From NCBI GenBank assembly GCA_032622095.1, contig CP136066.1:111251319-111315318 (forward strand): a DNA stretch of 64,000 bases, in the 5' to 3' direction. Within the stretch, counting starts at the first letter, position 1. The number at the start of each line of letters is the position of its first letter. Origin of the DNA: Siphonodentalium dalli. Taxonomy: Eukaryota; Mollusca; Scaphopoda; Gadilida; Siphonodentaliidae. A program made the translations under genes and the position numbers. This document shows, one piece after another, positions 1 to 10,941 of this stretch. Under the pieces are notes generated by a model, which was given only the letters and a program-made list of their open reading frames with translations, did not search any database and was not told the origin of the DNA.

Positions 1-202
1 AACCGGTTTGCGATTGCGTGAAGTTAAACACTGTATTTGTGATTTTATTTTGGAAAACGTCGAAGTCAGATGGTTGTGTAAACATAGGCTGGGAGTTTAT
101 AACTGGGTTATCTCCGTTGATGACATTCAGACTGGCTGATATAGCTGAAGGCAATCCTGTGGTAATATCTCCGATTATTTCAGATTCGCCAGTGGCCGCC
201 AT
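1..202 (-). CDS. unidentified N-terminal coding exon, runs off left edge
   Basis: On the minus strand an ATG at 202-200 opens a frame without a stop for 67 codons to the window edge. The start lies in a strong context (AAATATGGCGGCCAC), which also matches the YY1-type element often found at the 5' end of animal genes. The predicted peptide begins MAATGESEIIGD and is rich in Ser, Thr, Asn and Gln; it has no signal peptide or membrane segment that I can see. I do not recognise a family. It could be the first exon of a gene lying to the left, or a chance frame. If the SLC5-like gene upstream on the same strand is real, this start lies inside or beyond its first intron. Confidence 0.35.
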   Translation of the reverse strand, partial: MAATGESEIIGDITTGLPSAISASLNVINGDNPVINSQPMFTQPSDFDVFQNKITNTVFNFTQSQTG

Positions 203-940
203 ATTTGTTTACAATGTTGATTAGGGCGGGGCTTCAGTTCGAAAATTTGAAAGTAACTGTCGAAATGTTAAGTTTCCCTGATCGCAAACACCGTACCTTA
301 TTTCAACGAATAAAGTAGTCCATTTTATTCCGGAGTGCAATAAGAATCACTGGGTACAGATAAAATGTCAATCTGAACACTTTAAAACAGATTTTTGATC
401 ATATTTTGTCCTTCGAAATTTTAATGACTGGTTGGTAGTTAACGCATGCGCATATCGGTTCGTGTGTGTGTGTGTGTGATTAATATACATCATTATTGCG
501 ATGCTCAGCTGGATAGCCCGATTTTTGTGGGGGAAATATATATTATTTGACGAGAATTTTATTGAAATCGACTGGATTTTTGTTTTAATCGATCGTTTTG
601 GATTTGTGGGTAGATTTTCTCAAGCAGTTTTCGTTTTATCATATTTATGGCTATTAGTTTTGAAGAATAATGTCTAAGGAAGGTGAATTTCTGTCAAAAA
701 GTTGTATTTTGAAACAAAAGTATCCACTGTTTAACGCCGCTTGTTGCACTTATTATCCGAACATTTATCCGCCAACTAATATGAATCTCTATAATGCACT
801 TGTATTATCTGTTTGTCTGTCTGTCGTATGCTTATATTCCTAAACTTTACTCCAAAATGAACAATATATATTCCAATATTTACTTCTACCACTGAATTCA
901 TTCAGCAAATTAATATGCCATATGTGATTGTGATACTTAC
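203..940. other. non-coding stretch with a (GT)n tract
   Basis: No exon is visible here on either strand. A short GT run lies at about 462-478. On the minus strand this would be intron following the SLC5-like exon and/or the upstream region of the 1-202 frame. Confidence 0.5.
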
Positions 941-1057
941 CCATATACCGACGATGATCACAGCAAAGAAATATCCAGTGACGACCAGGTAGTCTCCCCA
1001 TACCAAACGCTGCCCCTCGTTTGTCATGATGCGGTGTTACACCCAGCCGATGTCCCA
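941..1057 (-). CDS. first coding exon of an SLC5-like sodium/solute cotransporter
   Basis: The minus-strand exon is bounded by a CAG acceptor (intron side 1058-1060) and a perfect GTAAGT donor (940-935). An in-frame TAA precedes the ATG at 1027-1025, so this looks like 5'UTR followed by 29 codons ending in phase 0. The peptide runs from MTNEGQRLVWGDY into a hydrophobic helix ending AVIIVGIW. This matches the N-terminal pattern of the SLC5 (sodium/glucose symporter) family, in which a short polar leader is followed by TM1 ending VGLW/VGIW, and to my recollection vertebrate SGLT genes also break an exon near there. The role would be Na+-driven uptake of a sugar or related solute at the plasma membrane; the substrate cannot be told from one helix. 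No further exon is visible to the left, so the rest probably lies outside the window. Confidence 0.6.
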
Positions 1058-1231
1058 CTGAAATAGCACCCCGCATGCACCAAGAGGTTGCGCTGCCTTT
1101 GTCCACTATACATGCAAGCAGTGTACTGTTGGTTTAAACCTACCGTATTTGCCCATTGTACTGCAAGTGATACAATGTATGTATAGATTGTACTCATAGT
1201 TTATCATGCATCACAGAAGAGTGTTACTTAC

Positions 1232-1330
1232 CCCAGTCTGTGTGAACCCATACAAACAGCAGGGAATCCAACTACTTTCAAAAAGTACAAGGTCAGTTTC
1301 ACGGGCATTATCGGCAGAATCAGCAACAGC
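1232..1330 (-). other. candidate 5'UTR exon of the SLC5-like gene
   Basis: On the minus strand a GTAAGT donor sits at 1231-1226, directly after CAGACTGGG. Joining it to the exon at 1057 gives an in-frame TAA before the ATG, so it would be untranslated. The 5' limit is not defined by the sequence. Confidence 0.3.
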
Positions 1331-1839
1331 CAAACCAAAAATAGTCGCATGTACTTTTAATGCGAAGCGTATTCGGTGATGCCATATTGTGGCGAAACTC
1401 CTTTATCGCGGTGGTAATGCGATGCTATAGGAATATTTCATATGTGTGTTTTTGATCAGTAATCTCTATTCTGATAATTTTCCAGTAGAATATATAAGAG
1501 ATATTTTTTTCAGGCAAATTAATAGAGCATACATTGAAAATAATTTCATAAAGATTATTATTGTTGGTGTTGTGGGGAAGCGAGACAACATAATTAACAA
1601 GAAGTTGCACACCGGGTTATGGCATACTCCACACTCTTAGAACCAATGTGTATAAAGTCTACACAATATGTTTTTAATTTGATCTTAAACAGAATTGTGT
1701 AGAAATGACACATGACATATGTGTCGGTGGAAGTTTCTCAACATTGAATATGAGTGAATATGTGAGTATATTATAATTAGCAGATGAGATATGTTCTATT
1801 AGAGGCACAAACCTCGTAAAGGCTACCACAGAAGGAAAA

Positions 1840-2090
1840 AAGTGCACGTTGCAAAATCGAAAGAATATAACTATAGAACGGAAAATGAAAACAACGTCAT
1901 TGTGCAGTGTTTTGAAACGATCCTTGGTGGTCAACATCCATACCAAATTCCATTTGGACCAGACAGCCCATGGCTGAGATGTGCGTCCGGACAAAAACAA
2001 ATAATTCCAATTAAACAAAGAAGGATAACTCTAGAATGAAAAACTCGAACAACGTCAGTTGCTCCTCTTTTGAACGCAGTCACATTGTGA
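1840..2090. repeat. degenerate direct repeats
   Basis: A segment of the form AACGTCA-TTG-CTCTTTTGAA recurs near 1893, 2051 and 2703. CATGGCTGAGAT followed by GGACAAAAACAA recurs near 1970 and 2650. These are old dispersed repeats, not coding. Confidence 0.35.
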
Positions 2091-2267
2091 ACCTCCATGC
2101 ATGTCATATTTACCGAGATCAGATTAACCATGCCAAATGCAAAACAGAGTTCATTGCCCCTAACTACGCTATCTCTGACCGCTACCGGCATGTGTATATA
2201 AGCGAGATCACTGGATCGTGGCCGTATTGGATTCTTCCAGCTCCGTTCCGTGGTTTCTGAGATTTTT

Positions 2268-2418
2268 CCAGACCCGGTTCTGTGGTTTTAGTGCTACTGG
2301 TCAAAGTTTTGGAGTAGCAATTCCATATAGGGAGCTTTTGAATTATTCATGACTTCCATATTGGAATGCTACTCCAAAACTTTGACATGTAGCACTCAAA
2401 CCACGAAACCGGACCTGG
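2268..2418. mobile_element. foldback MITE-like element
   Basis: Two arms of about 63-66 bp (2268-2333 and 2356-2418) are inverted copies, sharing CCGGTT, GTGGTTT, GTGCTAC and CAAAGTTTTGGAGTAGC. A short spacer separates them. No coding capacity. Confidence 0.7.
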
Positions 2419-2454
2419 TGGATTAAATTTGGCCGCGAGTTATAGTGGCAGGGC

Positions 2455-2660
2455 GTATTCTGGCTTGATCTAGACAATTATCAAATGAATATGGACAGTT
2501 CAGTTTCTCAGAATAATGCAAAATGAATTGTAACCTACAAAAGTCTCAAATAAATAAATGAGTGATTTTTTCACATTATGTGTAGGTGATGGCAGCGGTA
2601 AGTCTAGCGTAGCATGGGACTGAACTATGTATGGAGCTTGTAACCATACATGGCTGAGAT
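2455..2660 (+). repeat. dispersed repeat family R1, copy 1
   Basis: Begins TTCTGGCTTGATCTAGAC and includes TTTCTCAGAATAATGCA and TGTAACCTACAAAA. Related copies lie at about 43310-43620 and 47727-48080 (+), 51890-52180 (-) and as a fragment at 57285-57350 (-). Probably a non-autonomous transposon. Confidence 0.6.
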
Positions 2661-2760
2661 ATCTATGCCGACGGACAAAAACAAGAAAAAGAAAAAACCG
2701 CTAACGTCATTTGCCCCTCTTTTGAAAAATAGTCGAATTTTATGTTATTCAGCATGATCC

Positions 2761-4757
2761 CACGCCGAAGACCTTGAGTCCGTTTATGTATAATTTGTCA
2801 ACAGTTAAAGCCACATGGCGGTTTGAGCTCCAAAATACAAATAATATTAGCTTTTGAATTTTTCCCCGGTATCGAACTAGGTCGATACAAAACTTAACTA
2901 CCTTTCTACGAGCATTCTGTAACCCAAAAAGACGCAATGAAGTAATGAAAAATGCAAATATGAACAAGGTGTTTGGGTCCCAAACAAAAAATAGCCATAT
3001 GCACAACATTGAACAGAAAAGAGCGTTCCGTGTTATGCTATTCCTAATATGGTAGCAATAAAGATCGTTTATCTGACTTCGGGCGAAACATTGAAAACTG
3101 CTGGAAATGGCTGTGACTTTGGCAAGTGTTTTTTTTCAAATCATATGGAACCGGCATATCAACATTTCCGTGCATTTATCTACCTATTGTATCCGTCCCT
3201 CCAAATTACGTAGACACAATTTGGAGGTTCGTATGAGCCATGTCCGTTTAATATGTAAATTCGCTTAGATTGATCGGTCTTGATACTAAAATATGGCCTA
3301 AAACTAAAAAGTTGTTCAATCAAATCTAAAATAATTGGCCTCCATTCAGTAAATCTAGGGTATTGTATATATAGTTTATAACGTAAGCTTCGTCGTCTAT
3401 ATATTTGAGATCCCTTTGCTACCCTGCATGGTTAGTCAATAAGAACCATATTTATCATATACAAAATATTTTAGCCCCTAAACCCGGCCTCATATTTTTT
3501 TAAGTAAGACGCACCTGTATTGTCGACACACATAGTGACGTAAGAGCTTAGCGAAATGATGTCGGTGTCAATGCCGGAACTTTATTATTATGTTAGATAT
3601 TCGATTCGTTTTGGGTTATTTAGTTTTGACTGTGAGATAAACATGAGTGATAAGGGTGGATGAAAATTTTTGTCTATACCTGAAAAGTCACATTTAAATT
3701 GGAACTATATATTTTTTTGAAAGTGTCTTTACTTCCTCTTTGGTGGTGATAATGAAATATAATTTTTTGTTTAATCCCAGCCGTTTCGAAATTGTTTTTC
3801 CTTGCTAAACTATGATTATGTGATAAAAAAAAGGTCTCAAATTCGTCCCATATTCTATACGAAATGTATTAGTTTCGTCCACTAAATTCGATTCGAGCCT
3901 CGATAAAGTTCGGGTCAATCGAATTTACTGCACTCGGTTAATAAATTTCTTATACAATTGCGATCCTCTATATACGAAGACCGAAATTTGAAATATAACT
4001 TTTAAATACGCACGACGAGTCTTGCTGTCTAATATAGTTACCTTCCGAAAGTGGTGACGGCATTTGTGAATGGCCGAGTGTTAATAATAATATAAAAAAA
4101 TCTACCGTTAAAATGTCACAAGTAATGTAGGAATCTTTCGTCAGGTGGCTTCTTCATATAAGGTAGCAACATTTGTGTCTGTTTTGAGTGAAACTATCCA
4201 TTTTAAAGGTGGGTTTGTCGTATATTCTGTCAGATACCTCACACATCAGTCTCTAGTGTCAGAAGTTGTCTGCAAATGAGTAAATTATCATCTCGCTTAT
4301 CGTCAGTACGTCACCCATCGAAACCCTCGATATATATTGTACCAGACTTCACTCATCTTGTATAAATTATTCAACAAATCAACCAGTTTGCCTCAAATAA
4401 ACAGTTGCCGTGTTTTTTTGTCCTAAAATACGCATACCGATATGTCACGGAACGTCAGGTAAATTTACCTTAAATATATAGTTATTTCATTTTTGCGACG
4501 TTGCATCGGGTGGGTTAATAACGTCGTCATATAACAACTCGCTTCTGACAAGGCTCTCCATTTTCATTCATGCTCCCCCAACCGCAGCATTAAAATTTAA
4601 GCATGTTCTTCTGGCATTGGTCTCCCTGTTCGCGCGTGCGCAAATTTAACCCTCCACCAAAACCGCTGTCCTTTCTGGATTATCTTACCCAAGAACCGGA
4701 CAGTTTTGGAAAGCTGTTTTTGGAGCCACCGTTTCTCAGAGAGATACTCACTCAACC
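2761..4757. other. no gene seen; small hairpin and diverged repeat
   Basis: AT-rich sequence upstream of the Ly6 first exon. A hairpin with arms CCTCCAAATT/AATTTGGAGG lies at about 3199-3228. The phrase ATGAGCCATGTCCGTTTAAT near 3234 recurs near 38407, indicating an old dispersed repeat. The promoter of the Ly6 gene should be in the right-hand part, but I see no clear TATA box or initiator. Confidence 0.4.
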
Positions 4758-4830
4758 ATGTTCTCGTCGCAACTTCTGGCAAATTTGATGGCAATTTGCC
4801 TTCAACTTATAGTTTGGATCGTTCCGTCGG
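4758..4830 (+). CDS. Ly6/uPAR-domain protein, exon 1 (signal peptide)
   Basis: ATG at 4758 in the context CAACCATGT opens 24 codons plus one base, followed by the donor GTATGT at 4831. The peptide begins MFSSQLLANLM and has a hydrophobic core (about residues 6-22, including AICLQLIVWIV) before PSG, a typical secretory signal with cleavage expected near residues 25-27. The phase-1 end joins exon 2 at 52373 exactly, giving G25-A-Y-D-C. Ly6-superfamily genes characteristically carry the signal peptide on a separate phase-1 first exon, which supports the assignment. The weak point is distance: intron 1 would be 47,542 bp, so a nearer alternative first exon that I failed to see is possible. Confidence 0.65.
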
Positions 4831-5734
4831 GTATGTAAAATAGCTTTCACAATTTCAGACTATATATAGAGCAATTCCCTGGTAGCTTGTTGTATATATG
4901 TCAGTAAATCAAAGCAACAATGAATACGAGAGAACACAAATGAATATTTGCAATTAGGGTATACCTTATTGCACCAATTTCGAACACCACAATAATGAGC
5001 GTGCATTACTGCGGAGAGAGAGAGCAACTCTGTAGAAATTTAAATTTAAATAACTTGAAGTAATCGGCTGGGTTATAACTGGTTATAAATAATAAATAAA
5101 TAGCAGTTTTGTATAGCGTAAAATCCATCGAATAAAATAGAGTACACATATTTAGAATAACAGAACATTATTTAAAAAGTCACAATTCATTTAGTAGTGA
5201 TAACAGGCTATGCTGAATATAAATATGCTGCGAACGGGTAAAAAATGGCGGACGGAGAACAATAAAATACTAATATGAATTGCAATAAAAGGTTGAAATT
5301 ATGTTTAAAAAAAAAAAATAATCAATGAGGCTAAAATTTTGAAGCCGCTAAAATGGACAGTTTAAAGTAATTAATACTGATCAACATGATGGTAAAATGT
5401 TCTAATTAGTTATGAAAAAAATAATAATGTCAAAATACATCCGAATGGTGAGTAATCATAGTCAATTCTATTATAACTAAGTCTGGAATATCTCTCGATC
5501 AGAATTAACCATGTGTATGGCTGGACATTTTCCGAAAATGGCAGTTTAATAGCTACAAGCGACAAACACAATCGATAACCGGAATTTCTACTAACTCTCT
5601 GTCGTTGAACAATCTCTACAAGAGTAATTTATCTTCATATATCTGTAACAACCTAGATTTCCGTCATTGAAACCGCAGCTCATGAGTCATGGTAACTAAA
5701 ATTAGAAAGATTTGATGCAACTGAATTGATTTTA

Positions 5735-5951
5735 TTGTATATACTGTACACTATATTATGCACGGCTCACACAAGGCCATCTTATTATAAGTTATTACTT
5801 TCTATATTTACCATACTGGGGATGGCAGGAAGACAGTCTTGCCAGATTATGCCATCCCCCACAATATACGACAGAATTATCCATAATTGTTATCATTATT
5901 ATGTAATATGTATGTGTATTGAAATAAAATATCCTATCCTATCCTATCCTT
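5735..5951 (+). mobile_element. 5'-truncated LINE 3' end with hairpin and (ATCCT)n tail
   Basis: Ends with AAATAAAAT and four ATCCT units (5931-5950). A hairpin of perfect 10-bp arms, GGGGATGGCA (5818-5827) and TGCCATCCCC (5850-5859), surrounds the small palindrome AAGACAGTCTT. The same module, less well conserved, sits in the 3'UTR of the LINE at 12161-13470 (13351-13392), so this is probably a severely 5'-truncated relative. Confidence 0.6.
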
Positions 5952-8224
5952 AAATTCTTAAAGTATTGACTTGATCTAATTCTCAGGCCAATAATAGGTC
6001 ACATGCTTTTGAGCAGAAAACATGCTTTTAAAAACTAAAGCATATTAAGCTTTTGTTAAATTGAAAGAATAAAAACACTCTCGCTGCAAACCCATCACAC
6101 AAAAAGTCCACTTGGGTATTACTATTACATTTACAGTAACATTTAGTTGAATCCTTGTATATATATTATACCCAATTTGTTGACACCCCCCCCCCCCCCC
6201 CCCCCAAATTTAATAAATTCTGGTCCAAAACCGCATAAAACCCTACTAAATATAATATCACTCATTTGACTGGGAAATTATCTCCTTCAGTTCAAATAAC
6301 AGTTTAACCTGTTTCAGAAGATGTTTTAATTGAAAATTTATTTAATACTGTCAAATATGAAGATTTTTGTTCACATACTGGCTGACAGGCTTTCATTTTG
6401 TTTTCCACAAACATACATTGGAGTTTCCAGTTGAGTGTGTGATGAGAGTATGCTAGGTCTACCGGGGTGGTCAAATTGGACACTACTAAATGGAAATTCT
6501 AATGCATCGATATAGTGGACCAAAACAGTAACCCACCAGAAGCTGATAGATGCACAAAAAACACTACTGTAACTTACTGTATAAGGTATATGCATCCAAT
6601 TTTCCATAAACAAATTCTAATTTTCCCAGCATATCAAGTGAGATATATCCCGTGAGATATCATTTTCCCCTGCAAGCTATTACATTAGCCAAACATGTGT
6701 CTTTGGCTATTTTGGCTGTAATACATTTTAGGCTGATAACATCTCAGGACAGTGAACTGAATCTTCACTTTCGAGTCACTGTTGGCATTTTGTAGACATA
6801 TCCATAACATATCAGTTGTTAAGCTCCAATTGAACTAGAGTTGACACATTTTGAAAATAATTACAAAGAGAGGATATTTACCAGGCTGCAATTGGAAATA
6901 TTATTTTGTGAATTGCTGATTTCTTCAAACCTCGGTCATTGTGCACGATGCACATAATTCCATAATTTCTAACTATTTCCTGATTAGTCGGTCAATCAGC
7001 CCATTATCTAACATTATTCCATACCAATTTTGTTACTTTAGTGGAGCAACTTCAATTATACTAAATGACAAGCAGTCACTATGTCGGACTTGGATACTTT
7101 AGGTGTTGTGGGGGTAACAGATAATCTCAGATCTTCTGAGTTGATACACATGCAAATAATTCACTGATTAGTTTGATGCACTGATGACAATTATTTACTA
7201 GCCATTGATAGTCACATTAATATTTGGGACATTCGCTCGCTCTTGTTCCAGTGATCTAGGCTTAAATATCTTTGTTACATCAAGATAAGTTTATTTATTT
7301 AAATTTTACATTTCTAGAAGCTTCTTTCCAAAGGGTGTCGGGAAGGAAGTTTTTCACATCACCGTCCCATATGCAACCTGCCATAGCTTAATGTCATTTC
7401 CACTAAGGCCCATATGAGGTCCCAGTAACATAAATATGGTGTTTTATAATGTTTTAGCTGTTATAATATGTTTTAAACTGTTAAAAATGTCAAATATTGA
7501 CACAAAAGGTCTTTTGTACAAAATTTGCATGAGGTTGTAAAAAATGCGTGTTTTGCCTCTCAGATCACCAACCCACCCCGGCATATCTTCGTGCATTTTT
7601 TGTTATTACCCTCCCCCCCGCTTATGCCCAATTAATTTATATTATGGGAACAACTGCCATTTATATTTAGCTACGTTTTAAGATATCATTTATCGCTTTT
7701 GGACACATAATATATTATCAAAGGCAGAAAAAAATCAACCCTCCCCAAAAAAGCTAAGAGGCGCCAGGCTGTGATATAAGCCACACATAACATATTATAA
7801 ATGGCGTCATTGAACTGCCGATGAACCAATCACCCGCGCCGACGTGTCCGGAACTTGTTTCTGCCTCCCCAGAGTCGTTATTTCGTGGGAGAATCGGGGC
7901 GGGGATAAATCGAGATTACACGGATTCTAGGTCTGATTTTGAAATACACGTGGTCGCCGGTACTAGGTTTAATGTTCTCCCAGCGTCAAACATCGCTCAT
8001 GTATTTGACACAGGTATCATTTGTATCTTATATTTATAATGTCATGCTTTTCACCTATGTGTATATGCATGGCACCTAATTAGCTGCCAATCCGACTTAA
8101 TCGCATTTTTTTTTCTCAAGTTAACGTGCATGTTTATTGATGAGGGCAAGAATTTCTAACGGCTCTAGATCTCCTGAATCAAATTCCAAAGACGTTGTGG
8201 AGAACACACGAAACTTGTCAGTTG
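5952..8224. other. no gene seen; poly-C tract
   Basis: AT-rich intronic sequence. A run of about 20 C lies at 6186-6205. No open frame with gene-like character is seen. Confidence 0.45.
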
Positions 8225-8482
8225 TACAGGGACGTGGTTGGTTGGGGTGTCTCTCTCCTCCGCGAACTTTGGAACATTTCCAACAGTTGGAAATTTCATG
8301 CCTGACACAGCAACATTTATTTGACACCATAAATAGGTTGGAATTGTTCTCATTGTTTGATTTGATCCAGCCACTAATAGTTGGTATTTCTCCAATCTTA
8401 GGGTGTGTCAGGTTGGATATTTCCAAGGGGTGCAAATGGTATTCTGCGAGCCTGATGGGAACCCTCTAACCACGTCCCTATA
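8225..8482. mobile_element. MITE with TA target duplication
   Basis: TIRs (C/T)AGGGACGTGGTT at 8227-8239 and 8468-8480 are flanked by TA on both sides (8225-8226, 8481-8482). The interior has overlapping frames on both strands that I judge non-coding. Confidence 0.6.
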
Positions 8483-9407
8483 ACTTGTTCGTGTGGGTAT
8501 TTAATCAAATAAATTGACTGACATTCCACTATATAGTCATGCGATTCTGGAATAAGCTTTACAGCTGTGTTTGTGTGATTAGGAGATGCACCTCACGTGT
8601 GATCACAAGACCACAACATTAGCCACACGGGCAAAGCTTTATTCTCACACTAATGCACAGCACGATTGCCACACGTGCCTGTGTTTCGGTACTACAGAGC
8701 AAAACGACTGCATTTAATTAAACACAACATTTTAAATATGAAATTGTCATGAGACTAGATAGTACATACGTGTATCTGATAATCCATAGATATCATATAG
8801 TCCTACTATTTCTTGAATAAGGAACATATAATTACGAACACACAGAAGACAATTCGGTCAATGGTGAAGTTTCCGCCGAAATTGAAACGACATGCGTTCG
8901 GACGGTATTTTATGGATGGAATTATGAAATGAACATGATGAAAGTTACAATGCAATTGACAAGGATTTGCTTCAAGTTCGCCATCAACCGAAGTGCTCCC
9001 CCAGCGTTACTATAAATAGCATTATTATTTGGTTAATTTCAGTAAAATTCTCCCCGTTTAGACTCGATAACACAAACTTGTCTCCGCATTTAAATTCTTT
9101 GATATGGATCGTTTATATTCTGCAATAATTAGTACCCAAGGGACGGATTCTTATGTTTTATTGTGTTTTAAACTCCGAGGTGGGGAAATCTCGGTTTGTT
9201 TACATTATGAATGCTCTGATTCCGATTACGGAATCAGAATCGGAATCCAGATTACGACGAAATAAGGATTACTGTTTGTTCCTTTACTGATTCTGGTCTG
9301 TTCGTTTACCGAACCACGCCATACGGAGTATAATCCGTAATCTGAATTCAGATTCTCCCACGAAATAACGACTCTGCTTAGAACTTTATTTTATTCGGCT
9401 TGAAACA
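8483..9407. other. no gene seen; palindromic CCGATTACGGAATC-type sequence
   Basis: Around 9215-9350 the sequence has repeated, partly palindromic runs (GATTCCGATTACGGAATC and TCAGATTC-type motifs). They suggest another small foldback whose edges I cannot place. Confidence 0.35.
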
Positions 9408-9935
9408 CTAAGGGTCAGATGCACGTTTGGCCAAAATTTCATGGTATTTATAAATGGATTTTCTCAAAATCTGTCAGAATTTATATGTGAAATTTGGTAC
9501 AAGCAATTATTGTGATACAATATTTAAGAACCATCGAACAATTGGTTATTATAACCTCATTTACTTCACTTTTATGGTATGGAAAATATTTAAATTTCAC
9601 CGTTTTCATATACCAAGAACTTCTGTAAATTAGATTTGTTTCAAAAGTGCATATCATATATCCATGATATCTCATCTGAAGATCATGAGAGAAGACTTAA
9701 TTTTTCTTGATTCATGAAATATTATGATTATTTTCACGTAGAAAGACAACTACCCACAGAACATTTTCTATATTTGAGAATTTTCATGTTGTTCAATACA
9801 AAATTGGGTTCATAACCAAGTTAAAGCTGACCACCATATCTCTTAACACGGTGGCCTAATTTATGTTGATTGCTCCCTGCTTGAGTGGACCACACTGCAT
9901 ATCAACAGTTGATTTAATTGGGCTGGATTATTTGT
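9408..9935 (+). repeat. left arm of a long composite inverted repeat
   Basis: Reverse-complementary to 13490-14048 with moderate divergence. Shared landmarks include AAAATCTGTCAG, TTCTTGGTAC/GTACCAAGAA, and TAACACGGTGGCCTAA against TTAGGCCACGGTGTTA. A third, solo copy lies at about 16137-16364. Short open frames on the minus strand of the copies resemble each other but are broken. Confidence 0.65.
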
Positions 9936-9949
9936 GAATGCTTTATTCT

Positions 9950-10885
9950 TCATTATAATATATGGGTGTATGACACTATATTATGCAATAAAAATCTAAC
10001 TCCACATTATGATAAAAATAAGGCCTCCTCCCATAGAGCCGAGACAATAAGCTGTTTGGTGATTGTAGTGTTCTGTGAAATTATTAATTATTCTAGCAGT
10101 TCTTGGTACCGAAAGGGACAACAAAGAAAACCTCCCAAATGTATTATAATCCATCGTTTTTGTCACCTCTTAATAATTGCTCAGATTTCGCAAACAATGA
10201 AGATGATGATATGTGAAATTCAAGATTTTTCACCCGAGAAATACTTCGTTGAAAATCTCTTGCCATATTGGCTGTATTTTTGCAAAACGTACATCTCCAT
10301 CTTACAGAGCGTTTTGTGTTAGTCCTTTGCTGATTTGATAAACATAGATATCGTTTCTATCACTTTCGTAGGGAAAGTTGAAAACAGTGTATACATACAG
10401 TCTGTATTCGGTCGTCAATTTTTATCACCGGCATTTGATAAAGGTTAGACACTGCGGCGTCTAATCTGATACATGAATATTACGAGTCGCCTTGCATACT
10501 CAAATTGTTCAGTTGTGAACATTGTGCGCGACTTTGCATTAAGGGGGAGACGCACGTTTTGCATAAATCCAGCAAGAGGTTTTCAACAAAGAATTGCTCT
10601 GGATCTATCTGGCGAAAAATATTGAATTTCACATATCATCATCTTCATTGTATGTGTAATCTGACAAAAACAATCGATTTTAATACATTTGAGAGGTTGG
10701 AAAGATTATTTTCTTTTTTGTCCTTTCGGTACCAAGAACTGCTAGAACAATTAATAATTTCGCACAACACTCCAATCACTAAATAGCTTATTGTCCTGGC
10801 TCTACTAGAGGAGGCTTCATTTGTATCATAATTTTGAGTTAGATGTTTAATTGCATAATATAGCATCATACCCCCATATAGTATA
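9950..10885. repeat. inner inverted repeat, arms about 360 bp
   Basis: The left arm (about 9957-10320) and right arm (about 10525-10885) are inverted copies with a spacer near 200 bp. Matching landmarks are ATATTATGCAAT, GACAATAAGCT, GCAGTTCTTGGTACCGAAAG and GAAGATGATGATATGTGAAA. Frames of 134 and 93 codons in the two arms are by-products of the palindrome and I do not call genes. Confidence 0.75.
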
Positions 10886-10891
10886 ATTAAG

Positions 10892-10892
10892 A

Positions 10893-10934
<42 letters not shown>

Positions 10935-10940
10935 ATATAC
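10892..10940. repeat. (TA)n microsatellite
   Basis: Nearly pure TA dinucleotide run with one TTTATA interruption, abutting the tandem array that follows. Confidence 0.9.
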
Positions 10941-10941
10941 T

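Noticed and set aside
4597-4794. Frames of 61-65 codons overlapping Ly6 exon 1
   Set aside because: They are shadows on the other frame and strand; the phase-1 signal-peptide reading with a GTATGT donor explains the locus better.
8121-8469. Opposed 104/110/76-codon frames near 8.1-8.5 kb
   Set aside because: They overlap on both strands inside a TA-flanked MITE, so they look incidental.
9918-10322. 134-codon frame as a gene
   Set aside because: It lies in one arm of an inverted repeat and its counterpart arm is broken; no recognisable domain.
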